From Rhodococcus qingshengii JCM 15477 (GTDB lineage: Bacteria > Actinomycetota > Actinomycetes > Mycobacteriales > Mycobacteriaceae), in the NCBI RefSeq assembly GCF_023221595.1, contig NZ_CP096563.1, positions 3,615,501-3,679,500 on the forward strand: 64,000 nucleotides of DNA, read 5' to 3'. A program made the position numbers and the translations under genes. Within the stretch, counting starts at the first letter, position 1; every line of letters begins with the position of its first letter. Of this stretch, positions 49,469 to 60,675 are shown piece by piece. The notes under the pieces were generated by a model. The model ran no database searches, was not told the DNA's origin, and worked only from the letters and a program-made list of their open reading frames with translations.

Positions 49469-50148
49469 GGGACCGGGCCGTCGTCGGGGCCGGGAGCAAC
49501 GACGTCCACGTACTCCGGCAGCAAGGGACGGACGGCTGCCAGCCACGGCGAGGCGTCGGACGGCAACGCTTCCACTGCACGGACGTTCGAGTCATGTTCG
49601 ATCGCTTCGAGTCCTTCGGGAGTAGCTCGCACCAGCACGCCCACCGCGCAGGCGCACCCGGCGGACAATCGCTTCGCCGACGCGAGCGCCACCTGTTGCT
49701 GACGATCGGTGTCGCCGCCGAGCGAGACCAGTCGCGTGGCTGCAACCCCGGGCGATCTGCGTACTGCTTCGTCGTTGTCGGGCACGGGCACCGACATGAG
49801 CGGCGTCTGGACGCGCTCGATCGGAACTCGGAACATGACCCTGGACACGCGAACGCCCGAGACCTCAGCGCCCGGCACCTGAACACTGCTGGTCGACGTG
49901 ATGACCTCGTCGACGGTGAGTGCCTTCGTGAACGAGACCAACGCCCACACCGGCCCATCGACCGACGCGACGGAATCTCGCGCTCGGTCGAGGTAGTCCG
50001 GGACAGCTTCCCCACTGTCCGGACCCAGGGTGTCCGTCCGGATCGGCGGGGTCGGCACGGGATTCGCGAACCCCACGCCCACCACCGCCGCCACACCGAC
50101 CACCACCGCGACGACGGCCGGCGCGGGGGTAAGCCCGCGCGGTGTCAT
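49465..50148 (-). CDS. Membrane-anchored protein of unknown function
   Basis: A 227-residue protein with an uncleaved N-terminal anchor ([19 protein letters not shown] at about residues 8-26) and an otherwise soluble, probably extracytoplasmic, part containing a CAC motif near residue 168. The ATG at 50148 overlaps the rluD stop by four bases. Function not recognised; cotranscription with lspA and rluD suggests an envelope or housekeeping role, but this is only context. Confidence 0.7.
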   Translation of the reverse strand: MTPRGLTPAPAVVAVVVGVAAVVGVGFANPVPTPPIRTDTLGPDSGEAVPDYLDRARDSVASVDGPVWALVSFTKALTVDEVITSTSSVQVPGAEVSGVRVSRVMFRVPIERVQTPLMSVPVPDNDEAVRRSPGVAATRLVSLGGDTDRQQQVALASAKRLSAGCACAVGVLVRATPEGLEAIEHDSNVRAVEALPSDASPWLAAVRPLLPEYVDVVAPGPDDGPVP

Positions 50149-51071
50149 GAGGACCGGAGAACTTCGAGTGCGTGTTCGAGATCCTTCGGGTACTTGCTCT
50201 TGATCTCGACCCAGCGACCGTCCGCCGGATGTGCGAATCCAAGAGACACGGCGTGCAGCCACTGGCGCTCGAGGCCGAGCCTTTCGGCAAGTCGAGGGTC
50301 CGCGCCGTAAGTCAGGTCGCCGCAGCACGGATGGCGCAACGCCGAAAAGTGGACACGGATCTGGTGTGTGCGACCGGTTTCGAGGTGCACGTCCAGCAGA
50401 CTCGCTGCCTGGAACGCCTCGATGGTGTCGTAGTGCGTGACGCTGGGCTTGCCGTCGGCCGTGACCGTGAATCGCCAGTCGTTCCCGTGATGGCGTCCGA
50501 TGGGCGCGTCGATCGTTCCGCTGCTCGGGTCGGGGTGTCCCTGCACGAGAGCGTGATAGCGCTTGTCGATGGTCCGCTGCTTGAAAGCGCGCTTGAGCAA
50601 CGTGTACGCGCGCTCGGATGTGGCAACCACCATGACACCCGACGTTCCGACGTCCAGGCGGTGGACGATGCCCTGACGCTCGTGGGCACCGGACGTCGAG
50701 ATGCGGAAACCGGCCGCGGCAAGTCCGCCGATGACGGTCGGTCCCGTCCACCCGACGCTGGCGTGCGCGGCAACTCCGACGGGCTTGTCGACTGCCACGA
50801 CGTCGTCGTCGGCGTAGAGGATCTCCATTCCCTCGACCGGTGTCGCTTCGATGGTCAGGGGCCGCGGCGGTTCGGGCAGGACTACCTCGAGCCACGACCC
50901 TGCGGTCAGACGATCGGACTTGCCGACGGCCACACCGTCGACGAGTACCGAGCCTTCTTCCGCGAGTGTCGCGACCACGGTGCGCGAGAGTCCGAGAAGG
51001 CGCGCGAGGCCGGCATCGACGCGCATGGCATCGAGACCGTCGGGCACTGGCATCGAACGGGATTCCCTCAC
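50145..51071 (-). CDS. rluD: RluD-family 23S rRNA pseudouridine synthase
   Basis: A 308-residue enzyme. The N-terminal S4 RNA-binding domain (about 15-75) is followed by a RluA/RluD catalytic domain with [12 protein letters not shown] (catalytic Asp near residue 139) and GRTHQIRVH near residue 234. It is expected to modify uridines of 23S rRNA. The GTG start overlaps the lspA stop by four bases; an ATG six codons later is an alternative. The lspA-rluD order is widely conserved. Confidence 0.92.
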   Translation of the reverse strand: MRESRSMPVPDGLDAMRVDAGLARLLGLSRTVVATLAEEGSVLVDGVAVGKSDRLTAGSWLEVVLPEPPRPLTIEATPVEGMEILYADDDVVAVDKPVGVAAHASVGWTGPTVIGGLAAAGFRISTSGAHERQGIVHRLDVGTSGVMVVATSERAYTLLKRAFKQRTIDKRYHALVQGHPDPSSGTIDAPIGRHHGNDWRFTVTADGKPSVTHYDTIEAFQAASLLDVHLETGRTHQIRVHFSALRHPCCGDLTYGADPRLAERLGLERQWLHAVSLGFAHPADGRWVEIKSKYPKDLEHALEVLRSS

Positions 51072-51754
51072 TTGGTTTCTCCCTCGGCTGCAGCCTTCGA
51101 TTCGGTGAGCTTCTTGTCGTCCGCCTTGTGATCACGCAGGCGTTCACCGTTGGGTTCGAAGCCGAACAGTGTCAGGACGACGAGCAGAATCGCGCCACAG
51201 ACGATCGCGGAATCCGCGATGTTGAACACCGGCCACCAGCCGACGGAGACGAAATCCACCACATGTCCGCGCATGATTCCGGGAGAGCGGAAGAATCGGT
51301 CGACGAGGTTACCCAGCGCGCCGCCGAGAACGAGGCCGAGACCGAGCGCCCACCACGGTGAACGGAGCGTGCGACCGATCTTGATCACACCTATGACCAC
51401 ACCGATTGCGACGAGAGTGAGGATCCACGTCATCGACGTCGCCATCGAGAACGCTGCCCCCGGATTGCGCACCATCGTGAATGTGACCACGTCACCGATG
51501 ATTTCGATCGGCTGCCCCGGTTTGACCGCGGCGACTGCCCACACCTTCGTGAGAATGTCCGAGAGCAGGATGACAGCGGCGATGGCAATGAGCATGGTCA
51601 GCCGGCGGGGCTTTTCGACCGGCGCAACCGCCAGGTCACCGTCTTCCGATTTCACGGCTTCCGGTTTCACGGTTTCGGACTCGTCGGCCTTCGAGATTTC
51701 GGTAATCGGCTGATCCTCCGCGTTGACATCTCGGTCTGGGTGGTCTGTACTCAC
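51068..51754 (-). CDS. lspA: Lipoprotein signal peptidase LspA
   Basis: A 228-residue, four-span aspartic peptidase that cleaves prolipoproteins. The catalytic Asp residues lie in [10 protein letters not shown] and in FNIADSAI. It has a polar N-terminal extension of about 48 residues before span 1, as in other Actinobacteria. I used the GTG at 51754 (N-terminus VSTDHPDRD); the ATG at 51772 is also possible. Lipoprotein genes lie directly across the promoter region. Confidence 0.92.
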   Translation of the reverse strand: MSTDHPDRDVNAEDQPITEISKADESETVKPEAVKSEDGDLAVAPVEKPRRLTMLIAIAAVILLSDILTKVWAVAAVKPGQPIEIIGDVVTFTMVRNPGAAFSMATSMTWILTLVAIGVVIGVIKIGRTLRSPWWALGLGLVLGGALGNLVDRFFRSPGIMRGHVVDFVSVGWWPVFNIADSAIVCGAILLVVLTLFGFEPNGERLRDHKADDKKLTESKAAAEGETK

Positions 51755-51822
51755 GCAACCATCATCCCTCATGTTCACCGCACCGGGTCACGCACTCTGC
51801 AACTGCGGCTAGCCTGGAGCGC

Positions 51823-52749
51823 GTGCCACTGCTGTCCACGACCGGCCGACGCGTTCCGTTCGCCCTCGCTGCCCTCGCTCTCACCACCGTTCTCACCGCT
51901 TGCGGCGACTCGGATCAACCTCCGAACACCCCGACCTCCTCGCCGAGTGAGGTGACTGTTCCGGTGACCGCCGCGACGGTCGAAGTTCTCGAGGCGGGAA
52001 GCGAGCCGCGCGAAATTTTGCGTACGAACTTGCCTGTCGGCACCACGCAGACGGCGACGCTCGTCACCCAGGCCGTCGTGAGTCAGCAGATCGATCAACA
52101 ACCGGCGCAGGATTTCTCTTCGCCGGAGATCACGATCCCGCTCTCGGCAAACGTGACCGCTGACGATCCCACCGCAGTCGTTGACCTCACGCTATCGTCG
52201 ATGACCTCGCCCGATGCAACGCTGCAGGCTGCGCTGAGCGGGGCCGACGGGTCTGCGGCCGGATTGTCGGTCACGGATTCGGGCGCCATCACCGCCCTAC
52301 GGTTGAAGCCCTCCGCCAACTCGGCCAATGCTGCCCGCGCTGCAATCGAACAAGCGCTGGGCCAAGCGGTCTACCGGACCGTCGCACTCCCCGACGCTCC
52401 GGTCGGTGTCGGCGCACGTTGGGTGGTTCGGCAGCAAGTCAGCAGCGAAATCCTGCTCGATCAGACAACCACCGTCACGCTCACCGCGCGCGAGGGCAAT
52501 CGGCTTTCGCTCGCGGTGGACGTATCGCAGACCCCGCAGAGCCCGGTCTGGAACCTGGCCGGTGACGCCGGAACGCTGAACATCGATCAGTACGTCATGG
52601 CCGGCTCCGGAAACCTCACCGTCGACCTCTCACTCCCCTTGCCGATCGACGGACAGATGACCGTCGGCGGCGACCAGGCATACGGCGACCCGGACAGCTC
52701 CTCGGTGATCCGGCAGACCATCTCCAACAGCATTCGGTGGGAATCGTGA
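51823..52749 (+). CDS. Secreted lipoprotein, DUF6263-like
   Basis: A 308-residue exported protein. The lipobox LTAC (Cys27) ends a clear signal peptide. A Thr/Ser/Pro linker follows, then a beta-rich body with repeated VT/TL strands. I tentatively relate it to DUF6263 because of the PLPIDGQMTVGGD-type C-terminus, but could not check. Divergent from lspA. Its stop overlaps the start of the next lipoprotein gene by four bases (GTGA). Confidence 0.78.
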   Translation: MPLLSTTGRRVPFALAALALTTVLTACGDSDQPPNTPTSSPSEVTVPVTAATVEVLEAGSEPREILRTNLPVGTTQTATLVTQAVVSQQIDQQPAQDFSSPEITIPLSANVTADDPTAVVDLTLSSMTSPDATLQAALSGADGSAAGLSVTDSGAITALRLKPSANSANAARAAIEQALGQAVYRTVALPDAPVGVGARWVVRQQVSSEILLDQTTTVTLTAREGNRLSLAVDVSQTPQSPVWNLAGDAGTLNIDQYVMAGSGNLTVDLSLPLPIDGQMTVGGDQAYGDPDSSSVIRQTISNSIRWES

Positions 52750-53513
52750 CACGCCGGTCGCTTCTCGCACTTGGTCTGACCGCAACGGCGGCACTGTTCG
52801 TCGTGACCGGTTGCGGCTCGGACGACTCGCCTGGTGCCGACACGACTACGCAGGTTTCCGCCCCACAGGTCGGCTTGGCGCCGTTCACGGCTGCTCCGGC
52901 CGCACCGCTGAGCGGGGCGCCTCTCGACCGTGACGGCCTGCAACGAGCCGCGCTCACCCTGTCCGAGCTACCTGCCGACTTCGACGTAGTTCCCGACCCG
53001 GTCGACGACCTCGGCCTCGCACCGGCGCCGGAAAACTCGGAGGCGGACAAGTCGAGCACCGACCCCGCCGTCTGCGCCCAGGTTCTGGCGCCGATAGCCA
53101 CCCAGGCTCCCGGATCGGTCGCCGACCTCTCCGACATGTTCACCGGCCCCGATTTCACGAGCATCGATCAGGACTCTGCTTCGTACGCCGACGGCACCGC
53201 GGCAGCAGCAGCTTTCGAGAAACTTCAGACCACGCTGGCTGGGTGTGCGGAGTATTCGGGAACCGATGCCGACGGAACGACAATCACCTATCGCGTCGGC
53301 GGAGCGTCGGACCCGAACATCGGCGACGCGTCTTTCGCTTTCCGAATCATCACGGAGAGTGGCGGTTTCACCTTGGTTGCCGACGCGATCGTGGCCGTAG
53401 TCGGGACGACGTTGACTCAGCTGTCCGCGACGGCGCCGAGTCCGATCGCCCCCGATGTTCTCCTCTCGATGGCATCGGCCGCCGCAGATCGCCTGCGCGC
53501 ACAAACGCCCTGA
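52746..53513 (+). CDS. Secreted lipoprotein of unknown function
   Basis: A 255-residue exported protein; signal peptide SLLALGLTATAALFVVTGC with lipobox VTGC. The C-terminal 190 residues contain two Cys that may pair (VCAQVL near residue 118, AGCAEY near residue 161), and ELPADFDVVPDP resembles the extracellular sensor domains of the PknH type. The similarity is not strong enough to name it. It is coupled to the preceding lipoprotein gene. Confidence 0.75.
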   Translation: MTRRSLLALGLTATAALFVVTGCGSDDSPGADTTTQVSAPQVGLAPFTAAPAAPLSGAPLDRDGLQRAALTLSELPADFDVVPDPVDDLGLAPAPENSEADKSSTDPAVCAQVLAPIATQAPGSVADLSDMFTGPDFTSIDQDSASYADGTAAAAAFEKLQTTLAGCAEYSGTDADGTTITYRVGGASDPNIGDASFAFRIITESGGFTLVADAIVAVVGTTLTQLSATAPSPIAPDVLLSMASAAADRLRAQTP

Positions 53514-53655
53514 CAACGAGCGGATTGGTCCCGTCTCGGCCTTTCGCGAATGATTCGGGACCACAGACCCTTTGACAACTGCCCGTCCACACTGAACGGT
53601 GAGAGTAGGTACGAAACAGACCAACGCGACACACTGATGTGAGGAGCCAGAGTTC

Positions 53656-55047
53656 ATGCCGGAACCCAGAAGGTCAGATCACACCGATTACGTAGCCGTC
53701 AATCCGATCTTCTCGAGGCCTGGCGAGGATTCGGTTGCATCGAAGTACACACTCGAACCCGATGGCATGCTTCCCGAGACCGCGTATCAGATCGTCCACG
53801 ACGAAACGATGCTCGACGGCAATGCGCGGCTCAATCTCGCGACGTTCGTCAGCACGTGGATGGACGATCACGCCACCAAACTGTATGCCGAGTCGTTCGA
53901 CAAGAACATGATCGACAAGGACGAGTATCCGCAGACCGCCGCGATCGAAACCTATTGCTGGCGCATCCTTGCCGATCTCTGGCACTCACCCTCCCCCAAG
54001 GACGCAATCGGCACCTCGACGATCGGTTCGTCCGAAGCCTGCATGCTCGGCGGCCTGGCGATGAAACGACGCTGGCAGCACGCACGAAAAGCCGCGGGCA
54101 AGTCGACCGAAAAGCCAAATCTCATCATGAGTTCCGCGGTCCAGGTGTGCTGGGAGAAGTTCTGCAACTACTGGGACGTCGAAGCGCGTTACGTGCCGAT
54201 CAGCGAGGAACACCGCACCCTCGACGGTCACGATCTGGACAAGTACGTCGACGAGAACACCATCGGCGTCGTCGCGATCATGGGCGTCACCTACACCGGG
54301 ATGTACGAGCCGGTCCTGGAAATCTCGAAGGCACTCGATGAGATCCAGGCGAAGACGGGACTCGACGTCCCCATCCACGTCGACGGCGCTTCCGGTGCGA
54401 TGATCGCACCGTTCCTTCAGCCCGAACTCGAATGGGATTTCCGACTACCGCGCGTCCACTCCATCAACACCTCGGCGCACAAGTACGGGCTCGTCTATCC
54501 CGGCCTCGGATGGGTGGTCTGGCGATCGCAGGATCTACTTCCCGACGACCTCGTCTTCAAGGTGAGCTACCTCGGCGGCAGTATGCCGACCTTCGCACTG
54601 AACTTCTCGCGTCCCGGCGCTCAGGTGATCCTGCAGTTCTACTTGTTCCTGCGTCTCGGCCACGACGGCTATCGCGCGATCCAGCAGTCCTCCCAGGACG
54701 TGGCGAAATTTCTCGCCGAAGGGATCGGGAAACTCGACGCGTTCGAACTGTGGAACGACGGTTCCGACATCCCGGTCTTCGCGTGGCGCCTCGCCGAGGG
54801 GCACACGTCCAACTGGACGCTGTACGACCTCTCGGACCGGTTGCGAGGCAAGGGCTGGTTGGTGCCGGCCTACCCCATGCCGGACGATCTCGCGGATCTG
54901 ACAGTGCAGCGCATCGTGGTTCGTAACGGACTGAGCATGGACCTGGCGGCCAATCTGCTGCGCATCATCGAAGAGGAAACCGCGTTCCTCGACGAACTGG
55001 ACAGCCCGATGCCGCGGCCGCGCGTCACCGAGGGATTCCATCACTGA
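53656..55047 (+). CDS. gadB: Glutamate decarboxylase
   Basis: A 463-residue PLP enzyme decarboxylating glutamate to GABA, consuming a proton. GSSEACMLGGLAMKRRW near residue 122, IHVDGASGAMIAPF near residue 242 and the PLP-lysine segment INTSAHKYGLVYPG near residue 275 are typical. The C-terminus is short and ends VTEGFHH. No GadC antiporter gene is present. Function in acid tolerance or GABA metabolism is inferred from the family. AGGAG precedes the ATG. Confidence 0.94.
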   Translation: MPEPRRSDHTDYVAVNPIFSRPGEDSVASKYTLEPDGMLPETAYQIVHDETMLDGNARLNLATFVSTWMDDHATKLYAESFDKNMIDKDEYPQTAAIETYCWRILADLWHSPSPKDAIGTSTIGSSEACMLGGLAMKRRWQHARKAAGKSTEKPNLIMSSAVQVCWEKFCNYWDVEARYVPISEEHRTLDGHDLDKYVDENTIGVVAIMGVTYTGMYEPVLEISKALDEIQAKTGLDVPIHVDGASGAMIAPFLQPELEWDFRLPRVHSINTSAHKYGLVYPGLGWVVWRSQDLLPDDLVFKVSYLGGSMPTFALNFSRPGAQVILQFYLFLRLGHDGYRAIQQSSQDVAKFLAEGIGKLDAFELWNDGSDIPVFAWRLAEGHTSNWTLYDLSDRLRGKGWLVPAYPMPDDLADLTVQRIVVRNGLSMDLAANLLRIIEEETAFLDELDSPMPRPRVTEGFHH

Positions 55048-55064
55048 CGTCGCTTACCACGTGA

Positions 55065-55106
55065 AGAGCGGCCGCCCACTCCCCTTCGGGAGTCGGCGGC
55101 CGCTCT
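55065..55106. terminator. Terminator after gadB
   Basis: AGAGCGGCCGCC (55065-55076) pairs with GGCGGCCGCTCT (55095-55106), with an inner ACTCCC/GGGAGT stem around CTTC; GGTGTTT follows. It serves gadB and the converging lipoprotein gene. Confidence 0.85.
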
Positions 55107-55130
55107 GGTGTTTCAGGTGTTACCGAGAGA

Positions 55131-55652
55131 TCAAGCAGCGCAAGCCGGCGAGGTCAGACCTGCAACGCCGACGATCTGGCAAGCCGTGGTCTTCGAGAGC
55201 TTCCAGACGCCGTCTTCGTAGACGAACGAAGCCTGCAGGCCCTGCTGCAGCGGCTGGCCGTTGACGACGATGTTCAGCGAAGCTGCTGCCGTCTCGCTGC
55301 CCGTGTCGGTGACCGGGTCGAGGATCTCGACCTGCGCGCCGGCAGCCTTGGCGGCAGCGGCGACCTGGTTGATCAGCTCGGGATCAGCCTCGGCGCCCTG
55401 GACGAGGTTGACCTTGTCTGCGGCCGGAACGCTCTCGTCGAGTGCCTGAGCGACCTTGGCGTTGAGCTCAGGGGCGGTCGGCAGAACAACCTCGGACGTG
55501 GGTGCCGCAGAGGTGGTGGTCGTGGGCTTCGCCGAAGTCGTCTTGTCGGAGTCTCCTCCGTCTGAACCACACGCGGTCATCGTCAGGGCTGCTGCGATCG
55601 CCACGGCTGCAACGGTCATCTTCTGAAGCTTCAACTTCTCAGTCCTATCCAT
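55131..55652 (-). CDS. Mtb12-like secreted lipoprotein
   Basis: A 173-residue exported protein. Signal peptide with lipobox MTAC, a Thr/Ser/Pro linker, then a compact domain (PELNAKVAQALDESVPAADKV to the C-terminus) resembling the low-molecular-weight antigen MTB12 family. It closes with KTTACQIV...SPACAA, two Cys likely to form a disulfide. The start is uncertain among the GTG at 55664, ATG at 55652 and a downstream TTG; the signal peptide is preserved in each. Function unknown. Confidence 0.75.
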   Translation of the reverse strand: MDRTEKLKLQKMTVAAVAIAAALTMTACGSDGGDSDKTTSAKPTTTTSAAPTSEVVLPTAPELNAKVAQALDESVPAADKVNLVQGAEADPELINQVAAAAKAAGAQVEILDPVTDTGSETAAASLNIVVNGQPLQQGLQASFVYEDGVWKLSKTTACQIVGVAGLTSPACAA

Positions 55653-55750
55653 TCGGGTGTTCACATTCGAGCGTCAGTCGAACATCGTGCTTGCTCGAGG
55701 ATCGTCGACAACATTACCCAACGGTAAGCGGAAAAAGTCTAAGGACATCC

Positions 55751-57115
55751 TCAGAGAAGGCTGTCGACCGCATCTGCTACCGCGAGCACCTCATCCGATT
55801 CGGCGAAGGTTTTGGCTATTCCCGTTCCGCTGGAACGGGTTTCGAAGCGAACGGTGACCACACCGTGCCCGGCGCCCTGCACCCAACCGTGTCCGTATTC
55901 TGGATGCTTCACGTCCAAACCGGGGTGCCAGTAGCGCTGAGGCACGCGTGCGGCCACCGGAACGTCGAGTTCAGCCTCATCGAGGGCGCCCGTGAGAGTC
56001 TCGACCGGATAGCCGGGAACATCCTGATCCAACTCGGGAAAAAGTGATCCTTGCCGAACGGTGGACAAACCGGCGAATCCCACACCGACCAGGCGAATCG
56101 GCCCCAATTCCTGTGGATCGATGACCTGTTTCTGCGCAGTCGCGATGAGGATTTGGCGGTCGATGGTGGCAAACGGCAGCGTCACGGATCGAGTCAAGAT
56201 ACTCATATCGGACTTCTTGAGCTTCAGTACGACGGTGCGAGCAGCTCTTCCGTCCTTCTCCAGCCTGGAAAATGCTGCACGACCACTACTTTCGACGGCG
56301 GCGCGCAGTTGCGCCATCGTGACGATGTCTGCGGCGAAAGTGGATTCCGCGCTGATCTGCTTGGATTCGGCACGCTCGGCGACCGGCCGATCGTCGATCC
56401 CCTGTGCGAGCCGATGCAACCCCGGTCCGACAGTGGTTCCGAGTATCGACGCCACCTCCGCTATGGGAGTGCGGGCAAACCCTCCGATGGTTTCGATGCC
56501 GAGACGCTTGAGCTTTTCCTCGGCAACAGGGCCGATCCCCCAGAGCTTCCGCACCGGCAGTGGATCGAGCAACTCGTGCTGCATCCCGGGAGGAATGACT
56601 GCGACGCCGTCGGGCTTTGCCAGTCCCGACGCGATCTTGGCGACCTGCTTACCTGCGCCGGCACCGATCGAGGCGACCAACCCGGTCTCGGCTTTGATCA
56701 ACGCCCGCAAATCTTCGCAAAACGCGCGGACCTCGTCAGCTCCGACACCGGCCAACTCCACCGGCTCCCCGAAAGCCTCGTCCACCGACAGTTGCTCGAG
56801 GATCGGCATACGAAGGCGCAACGCGTCGAACGTGCGTTTACTCAGAACCGAATACAACGACATCCGCGGTGGCAATACCACCGCTCCACCACCGACCATC
56901 CGGCGTGCTTGATGCATCGGCATCGCCGAACGCGCACCGAAAACTCTCGCTTCGTAACTTGCCCCGGCCACCACTCCGCGCCCGCCCAAGCCGCCGACCA
57001 GCACCGGGCGACCTCGCAGCGTGGGACGGGTCAACTGCTCGGCGGAGGCGAAAAACGCATCCATGTCGAGATGCAGCACCCACCTGCGACTTCGTGTGGG
57101 ATCACCTTGATTCAT
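55751..57115 (-). CDS. dinB: DNA polymerase IV (DinB/DinX type)
   Basis: A 454-residue Y-family translesion polymerase. [14 protein letters not shown] and LSVDEAFGE carry the catalytic acidic residues; the little-finger domain follows, and QGSLFPEL near residue 355 is a beta-clamp-binding motif. The C-terminal 90 residues after it are an additional domain found in mycobacterial DinB1/DinX. It is the minus-strand gene downstream of tfoX and ileS, as dinX follows ileS in M. tuberculosis. No SOS box was seen. Confidence 0.94.
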   Translation of the reverse strand: MNQGDPTRSRRWVLHLDMDAFFASAEQLTRPTLRGRPVLVGGLGGRGVVAGASYEARVFGARSAMPMHQARRMVGGGAVVLPPRMSLYSVLSKRTFDALRLRMPILEQLSVDEAFGEPVELAGVGADEVRAFCEDLRALIKAETGLVASIGAGAGKQVAKIASGLAKPDGVAVIPPGMQHELLDPLPVRKLWGIGPVAEEKLKRLGIETIGGFARTPIAEVASILGTTVGPGLHRLAQGIDDRPVAERAESKQISAESTFAADIVTMAQLRAAVESSGRAAFSRLEKDGRAARTVVLKLKKSDMSILTRSVTLPFATIDRQILIATAQKQVIDPQELGPIRLVGVGFAGLSTVRQGSLFPELDQDVPGYPVETLTGALDEAELDVPVAARVPQRYWHPGLDVKHPEYGHGWVQGAGHGVVTVRFETRSSGTGIAKTFAESDEVLAVADAVDSLL

Positions 57116-57151
57116 CGGGAGTTACGGTTCTCTCAAAAGTAGGTGCAGAAT

Positions 57152-57490
57152 CTACGTCCGCGCCTTCTTCTTGGGCGACTTCTTCTTCGGCAGCGGCAAT
57201 ACGTCGGCAGTCCGTTGAATGAAGGCGTGCAGGTGATCGAGGTCCTGCAACCGTTCCTCCGTCACCCGGTAGTAATCCTTCGCTCCCGGGTACGGCGGAG
57301 CCAGATCCGCCTCTGATCCGAACTCCGCACTGACCTCGGTGGGTTTGACGAACAGAACGTCTCCGCAGATCAAGCCCACGATCTTCTCGTCGCAATACAA
57401 TCCGTACTCGCCGAACATCGCCCTTGCCCGCACGTCGAGCGGTTCCAACTGCTCGAGAATGCGCGCCACGGTTTCCTTGCTCGTACTCAT
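57152..57490 (-). CDS. TfoX N-terminal-domain protein
   Basis: A 112-residue protein: the TfoX/Sxy N-terminal fold (MFGEYGLYCDEKIVGLICGD, then VLFVKPT) comprises nearly all of it, with a very basic end (KKKSPKKKART). The second TfoX domain is absent. In enterics TfoX drives competence; the function of single-domain proteins is unknown. The basic tail may allow nucleic acid binding, which is inference. A large stem-loop ends seven bases before its start codon. Confidence 0.82.
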   Translation of the reverse strand: MSTSKETVARILEQLEPLDVRARAMFGEYGLYCDEKIVGLICGDVLFVKPTEVSAEFGSEADLAPPYPGAKDYYRVTEERLQDLDHLHAFIQRTADVLPLPKKKSPKKKART

Positions 57491-57497
57491 GAGAGCA

Positions 57498-57549
57498 AAC
57501 TACTCCGGCACCCCGACATACAGACATTCTTCGGGGAGCCGGAGTAGTT
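57498..57549 (-). terminator. Long stem-loop between ileS and the TfoX-domain gene
   Basis: AACTACTCCGGC (57498-57509) pairs with GCCGGAGTAGTT (57538-57549), extended by CCCCGA/TCGGGG after a 1-base bulge, around a 14-base loop. It starts ten bases after the ileS stop and ends seven bases before the TfoX-gene start. Confidence 0.75.
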
Positions 57550-57558
57550 ACGGCGGTA

Positions 57559-60500
57559 TTAGACCTTCGTGATCGCGGCGCGGATACCGTCACCGAGATC
57601 GACGGCGTCGTCTCCCGCTTCACCCACCGAGAAGGAGGTGGCCAGAACCTCACCGGCGATCAATTCGCGATGACGCTCTGCCCACTCCTTGCAGTCCTGC
57701 GGAACCTCGAGCACGACGTTGATCCGGTCCGAGACGTCCAAACCGGCGGCACGACGCGCATCCTGCAACTGACGGATACGGTCCTTCGCCCAGCCCTCGG
57801 CTTCGAGTTCCTCCGTCACGACGGAATCGAGTACGACGAGTCCCGCACCGTCGGGCAATGCAGCCGTCGAATCAGGCTCGGCTGCAACCAGTTTCTGCGT
57901 GTACTCCTCGGGCAGCAGTTCGATGCCCGCCGCAACCACGACGCCGTCCGCGTTCTCGGTCCAGTCGCCCGCCTTGACCGCCTTGATGACAGTCTGAACG
58001 GACTTGCCCAGACGCGGTCCTGCAGCACGCGCATTGACCGCGATCTCGAAGCGCCCGTGCACGTCGACGTCATCGGTCAGATCGACCTTCTTGACGTTGA
58101 CCTCGTCGGCGATCAGTCCGAGGAACGGACGCAGACGCTCGGCATCCGGCGCCGCAACCGTGACCTCGGGCAGCGGAAGACGAACACGCAGATTCTGCGC
58201 CTTGCGCAGGCTCAGCACCGTGGAGCACACGGTCCGGACGTCGTCCATCGCCGCTACCAGCTCGGGGTTCGCGGGGAGCTCCGACGCCTCGGGCCAATCA
58301 GCCAGGTGAACCGAGCGCTCCCCGGTCAGCCCGCGCCAGATCACCTCGGACACCAGCGGCAACAGCGGCGCAGCGAGACGCGTCACGACCTCGAGCACGG
58401 TGTGCAGGGTGTCGATCGCGTCGCGATCCTCGTCCCAGAACCGCGAACGCGACCGTCGCACATACCAGTTGGTGAGTGCGTCACAGAACAACCGAAGCTC
58501 GTCGCACGCGCCGGCGATGTCGTTGACCTCGAGGGCCTCGGTGATCACGTCGCGGGTGGTAGCGAGCTTGGCCAGGATGTACTGATCGAGGATGTTCTTC
58601 GAATCGGTACGCCACACACCGGATTCCGGCGCGTACAACTGCAGGAAGCTCCAGGCGTTCCACAGCGGGAGCAATGCCTGACGCACACCTTCGCGGATGC
58701 CCTGCTCGGTCACGATGAGGTTTCCGCCGCGCAAGATCGGCGAAGACATCAGGAACCATCGCATGGCATCGCTGCCGTCGCGGTTGAACACCTCCTTCAC
58801 GTCCGGGTAGTTGCCCTTGGACTTGCTCATCTTGAGTCCGTCGTCGCCGAGCACGATGCCGTGCGCAGCAACGGTTTTGAACGCCGGACGATCGAAGAGT
58901 GCGGTGGCCAGCACGTGCAGCGTGTAGAACCAGCCGCGAGTCTGCCCGTTGTACTCGACGATGAAATCGCCCGGGAAATGGCCCTCGAACCATTCACGGT
59001 TCTCGAATGGGTAGTGCACCTGCGCGTACGGCATCGAACCGGATTCGAACCAGCAGTCGAGCACCTCGGGAACGCGGCGCATCATCGACTTCCCGGTCGG
59101 GTCGTCGGGGTTCGGGCGGACCAGGTCGTCGATCATCGGGCGATGCAGATCGGTCGGACGCACACCGAAGTCTGCCTCCAACTGATCGAGCGATCCGTAG
59201 ACGTCCGTACGCGGGTACTGCGGATCGTCCGACACCCACACCGGGATCGGGCTGCCCCAGTAGCGGTTTCGGCTGATGTTCCAGTCGCGTGCACCTTCGA
59301 GCCACTTGCCGAACTGGCCGTCACGGATGTGCTCGGGCACCCACGTGATGTCCTTGTTCAGCTCGACCATGCGATCGCGGAACTTGGTGACCGCGACGAA
59401 CCACGAGGGAACCGCCATGTAGATGAGCGGCTGCCCACTGCGCCAACTGTGCGGGTACGAGTGCTCGATCGTCTCGTGCCGCAGCAGCTTTCCAGCGGCC
59501 TTGAGGTCCTTGATGATGACCGGGTTGGCGTCGAAGACCATCAAGCCCTCGTACGGCGGAACCATCGAGGTGAACTTTCCACCCGGATCGAGCGGCTGCA
59601 CGACCTCGATACCGTTGGCCGTGGCGACATCCATATCCTCCTCACCGAAAGCCGGTGCGAGGTGGACGATTCCGGTTCCGGAATCGGTTGTCACGTAGTC
59701 GGCCGAAAGCACGACGTGCGCGTTCGGATGTCCGAGGAAGAAGTCGAACGGCGGTGTGTACGACAGTCCGACCAACTCGGCGCCCTTGTGACGGGAAACG
59801 ACCTCGGGGTCCTCCCCCAGCTCACGTGCGTAATGAGCAACCCGTGCTTCCGCGAGCACGTACCGCTTTCCGTCCTCGCCGAGCACCTGGACGTAGTCGA
59901 CCTCGGGATGAACCGCAGTGGCCAAGTTGGACGGCAGTGTCCACGGAGTCGTGGTCCAGATGATCGCGTTTGCGCCGTCCAATGGTGAACCCGGAGCGAC
60001 CAGCGGCATGTCGACCGTGACTGCAGGATCCTGACGCATCTTGTACGCGTCGTCGAGACGAGTCTCCTGATTGGACAGCGGAGTCTGCTCGTACCAGCTG
60101 TAGGGCAGCACGCGGAAGCCCTGATAGATCAGGCCCTTGTCGTGCAGCTCCTTGAAGGCCCACATGACGGACTCCATGAAGTCGACGTCCAGGGTCTTGT
60201 AGTCGTTGTCGAAGTCGACCCAACGTGCCTGGCGGGTGACGTAGTCGCGCCACTCGTCGGTGTACTTGAGCACCGAGGCCTTGCAGTACTCGTTGAACTT
60301 GGCCAGACCCATGACTTCGATCTCGGCCTTGTCCTTGATGCCGAGTTGCTTCTCCGCTTCGAGTTCTGCGGGCAGTCCGTGGCAGTCCCAGCCGAAGCGT
60401 CGCTCGACCTTGCGTCCACGCATGGTCTGGAAGCGCGGCACCAGGTCCTTGACGTACCCCGTCAGCAGGTGACCGTAATGCGGCAAACCGTTTGCGAAGG

Positions 60501-60672
60501 GCGGTCCGTCGTAGAAAACGAACTCTTCGCTGCCGTCCCGATTGGAAACCGACGCACGGAAGGTGTCGTCGTCGTCCCACTGTTTCAGGACTTTCTGTTC
60601 CAGTTCGGGGAACTTGACTCCGGTGTCGGCGGGGACACCGTAGTCGACTTTGGGATACCCGTTACTCGCCAT
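57559..60672 (-). CDS. ileS: Isoleucyl-tRNA synthetase
   Basis: A 1037-residue class I synthetase. [14 protein letters not shown] contains the HIGH-type motif, [12 protein letters not shown] the KMSKS loop, and the CP1 editing domain ([10 protein letters not shown]) lies between. The length and the pattern fit the eukaryote-like IleRS2 group of Actinobacteria, which is usually less sensitive to mupirocin; this is family knowledge, not tested here. The ATG at 60672 has GAGGAG six bases upstream, part of the T-box decision region. The longer frame to 60756 would translate through the T-box and is rejected. Confidence 0.96.
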   Translation of the reverse strand: MASNGYPKVDYGVPADTGVKFPELEQKVLKQWDDDDTFRASVSNRDGSEEFVFYDGPPFANGLPHYGHLLTGYVKDLVPRFQTMRGRKVERRFGWDCHGLPAELEAEKQLGIKDKAEIEVMGLAKFNEYCKASVLKYTDEWRDYVTRQARWVDFDNDYKTLDVDFMESVMWAFKELHDKGLIYQGFRVLPYSWYEQTPLSNQETRLDDAYKMRQDPAVTVDMPLVAPGSPLDGANAIIWTTTPWTLPSNLATAVHPEVDYVQVLGEDGKRYVLAEARVAHYARELGEDPEVVSRHKGAELVGLSYTPPFDFFLGHPNAHVVLSADYVTTDSGTGIVHLAPAFGEEDMDVATANGIEVVQPLDPGGKFTSMVPPYEGLMVFDANPVIIKDLKAAGKLLRHETIEHSYPHSWRSGQPLIYMAVPSWFVAVTKFRDRMVELNKDITWVPEHIRDGQFGKWLEGARDWNISRNRYWGSPIPVWVSDDPQYPRTDVYGSLDQLEADFGVRPTDLHRPMIDDLVRPNPDDPTGKSMMRRVPEVLDCWFESGSMPYAQVHYPFENREWFEGHFPGDFIVEYNGQTRGWFYTLHVLATALFDRPAFKTVAAHGIVLGDDGLKMSKSKGNYPDVKEVFNRDGSDAMRWFLMSSPILRGGNLIVTEQGIREGVRQALLPLWNAWSFLQLYAPESGVWRTDSKNILDQYILAKLATTRDVITEALEVNDIAGACDELRLFCDALTNWYVRRSRSRFWDEDRDAIDTLHTVLEVVTRLAAPLLPLVSEVIWRGLTGERSVHLADWPEASELPANPELVAAMDDVRTVCSTVLSLRKAQNLRVRLPLPEVTVAAPDAERLRPFLGLIADEVNVKKVDLTDDVDVHGRFEIAVNARAAGPRLGKSVQTVIKAVKAGDWTENADGVVVAAGIELLPEEYTQKLVAAEPDSTAALPDGAGLVVLDSVVTEELEAEGWAKDRIRQLQDARRAAGLDVSDRINVVLEVPQDCKEWAERHRELIAGEVLATSFSVGEAGDDAVDLGDGIRAAITKV

Positions 60673-60675
60673 GGC

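Noticed and set aside
49465..51147. A single long frame spanning the anchored protein and most of rluD
   Set aside because: Only the last 227 codons make a plausible protein. The remainder is the wrong frame of rluD, which has its own S4 and catalytic motifs and an ATGA junction.
53514..53655. A sigma-70 promoter before gadB from the TTGACA at 53572
   Set aside because: No -10-like hexamer occurs 16-18 bases further on, so the match is probably chance.
55751..57151. SOS (LexA) box before dinB
   Set aside because: I looked for the mycobacterial TCGAAC-N4-GTTCGA type and saw none near the start. This agrees with the known lack of damage induction of DinB1-type genes.
57670..59988. A 772-codon open frame antisense to ileS
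   Set aside because: Same effect of codon bias; ileS is unmistakable and the antisense product is low-complexity Arg/Asp/Val-rich sequence.
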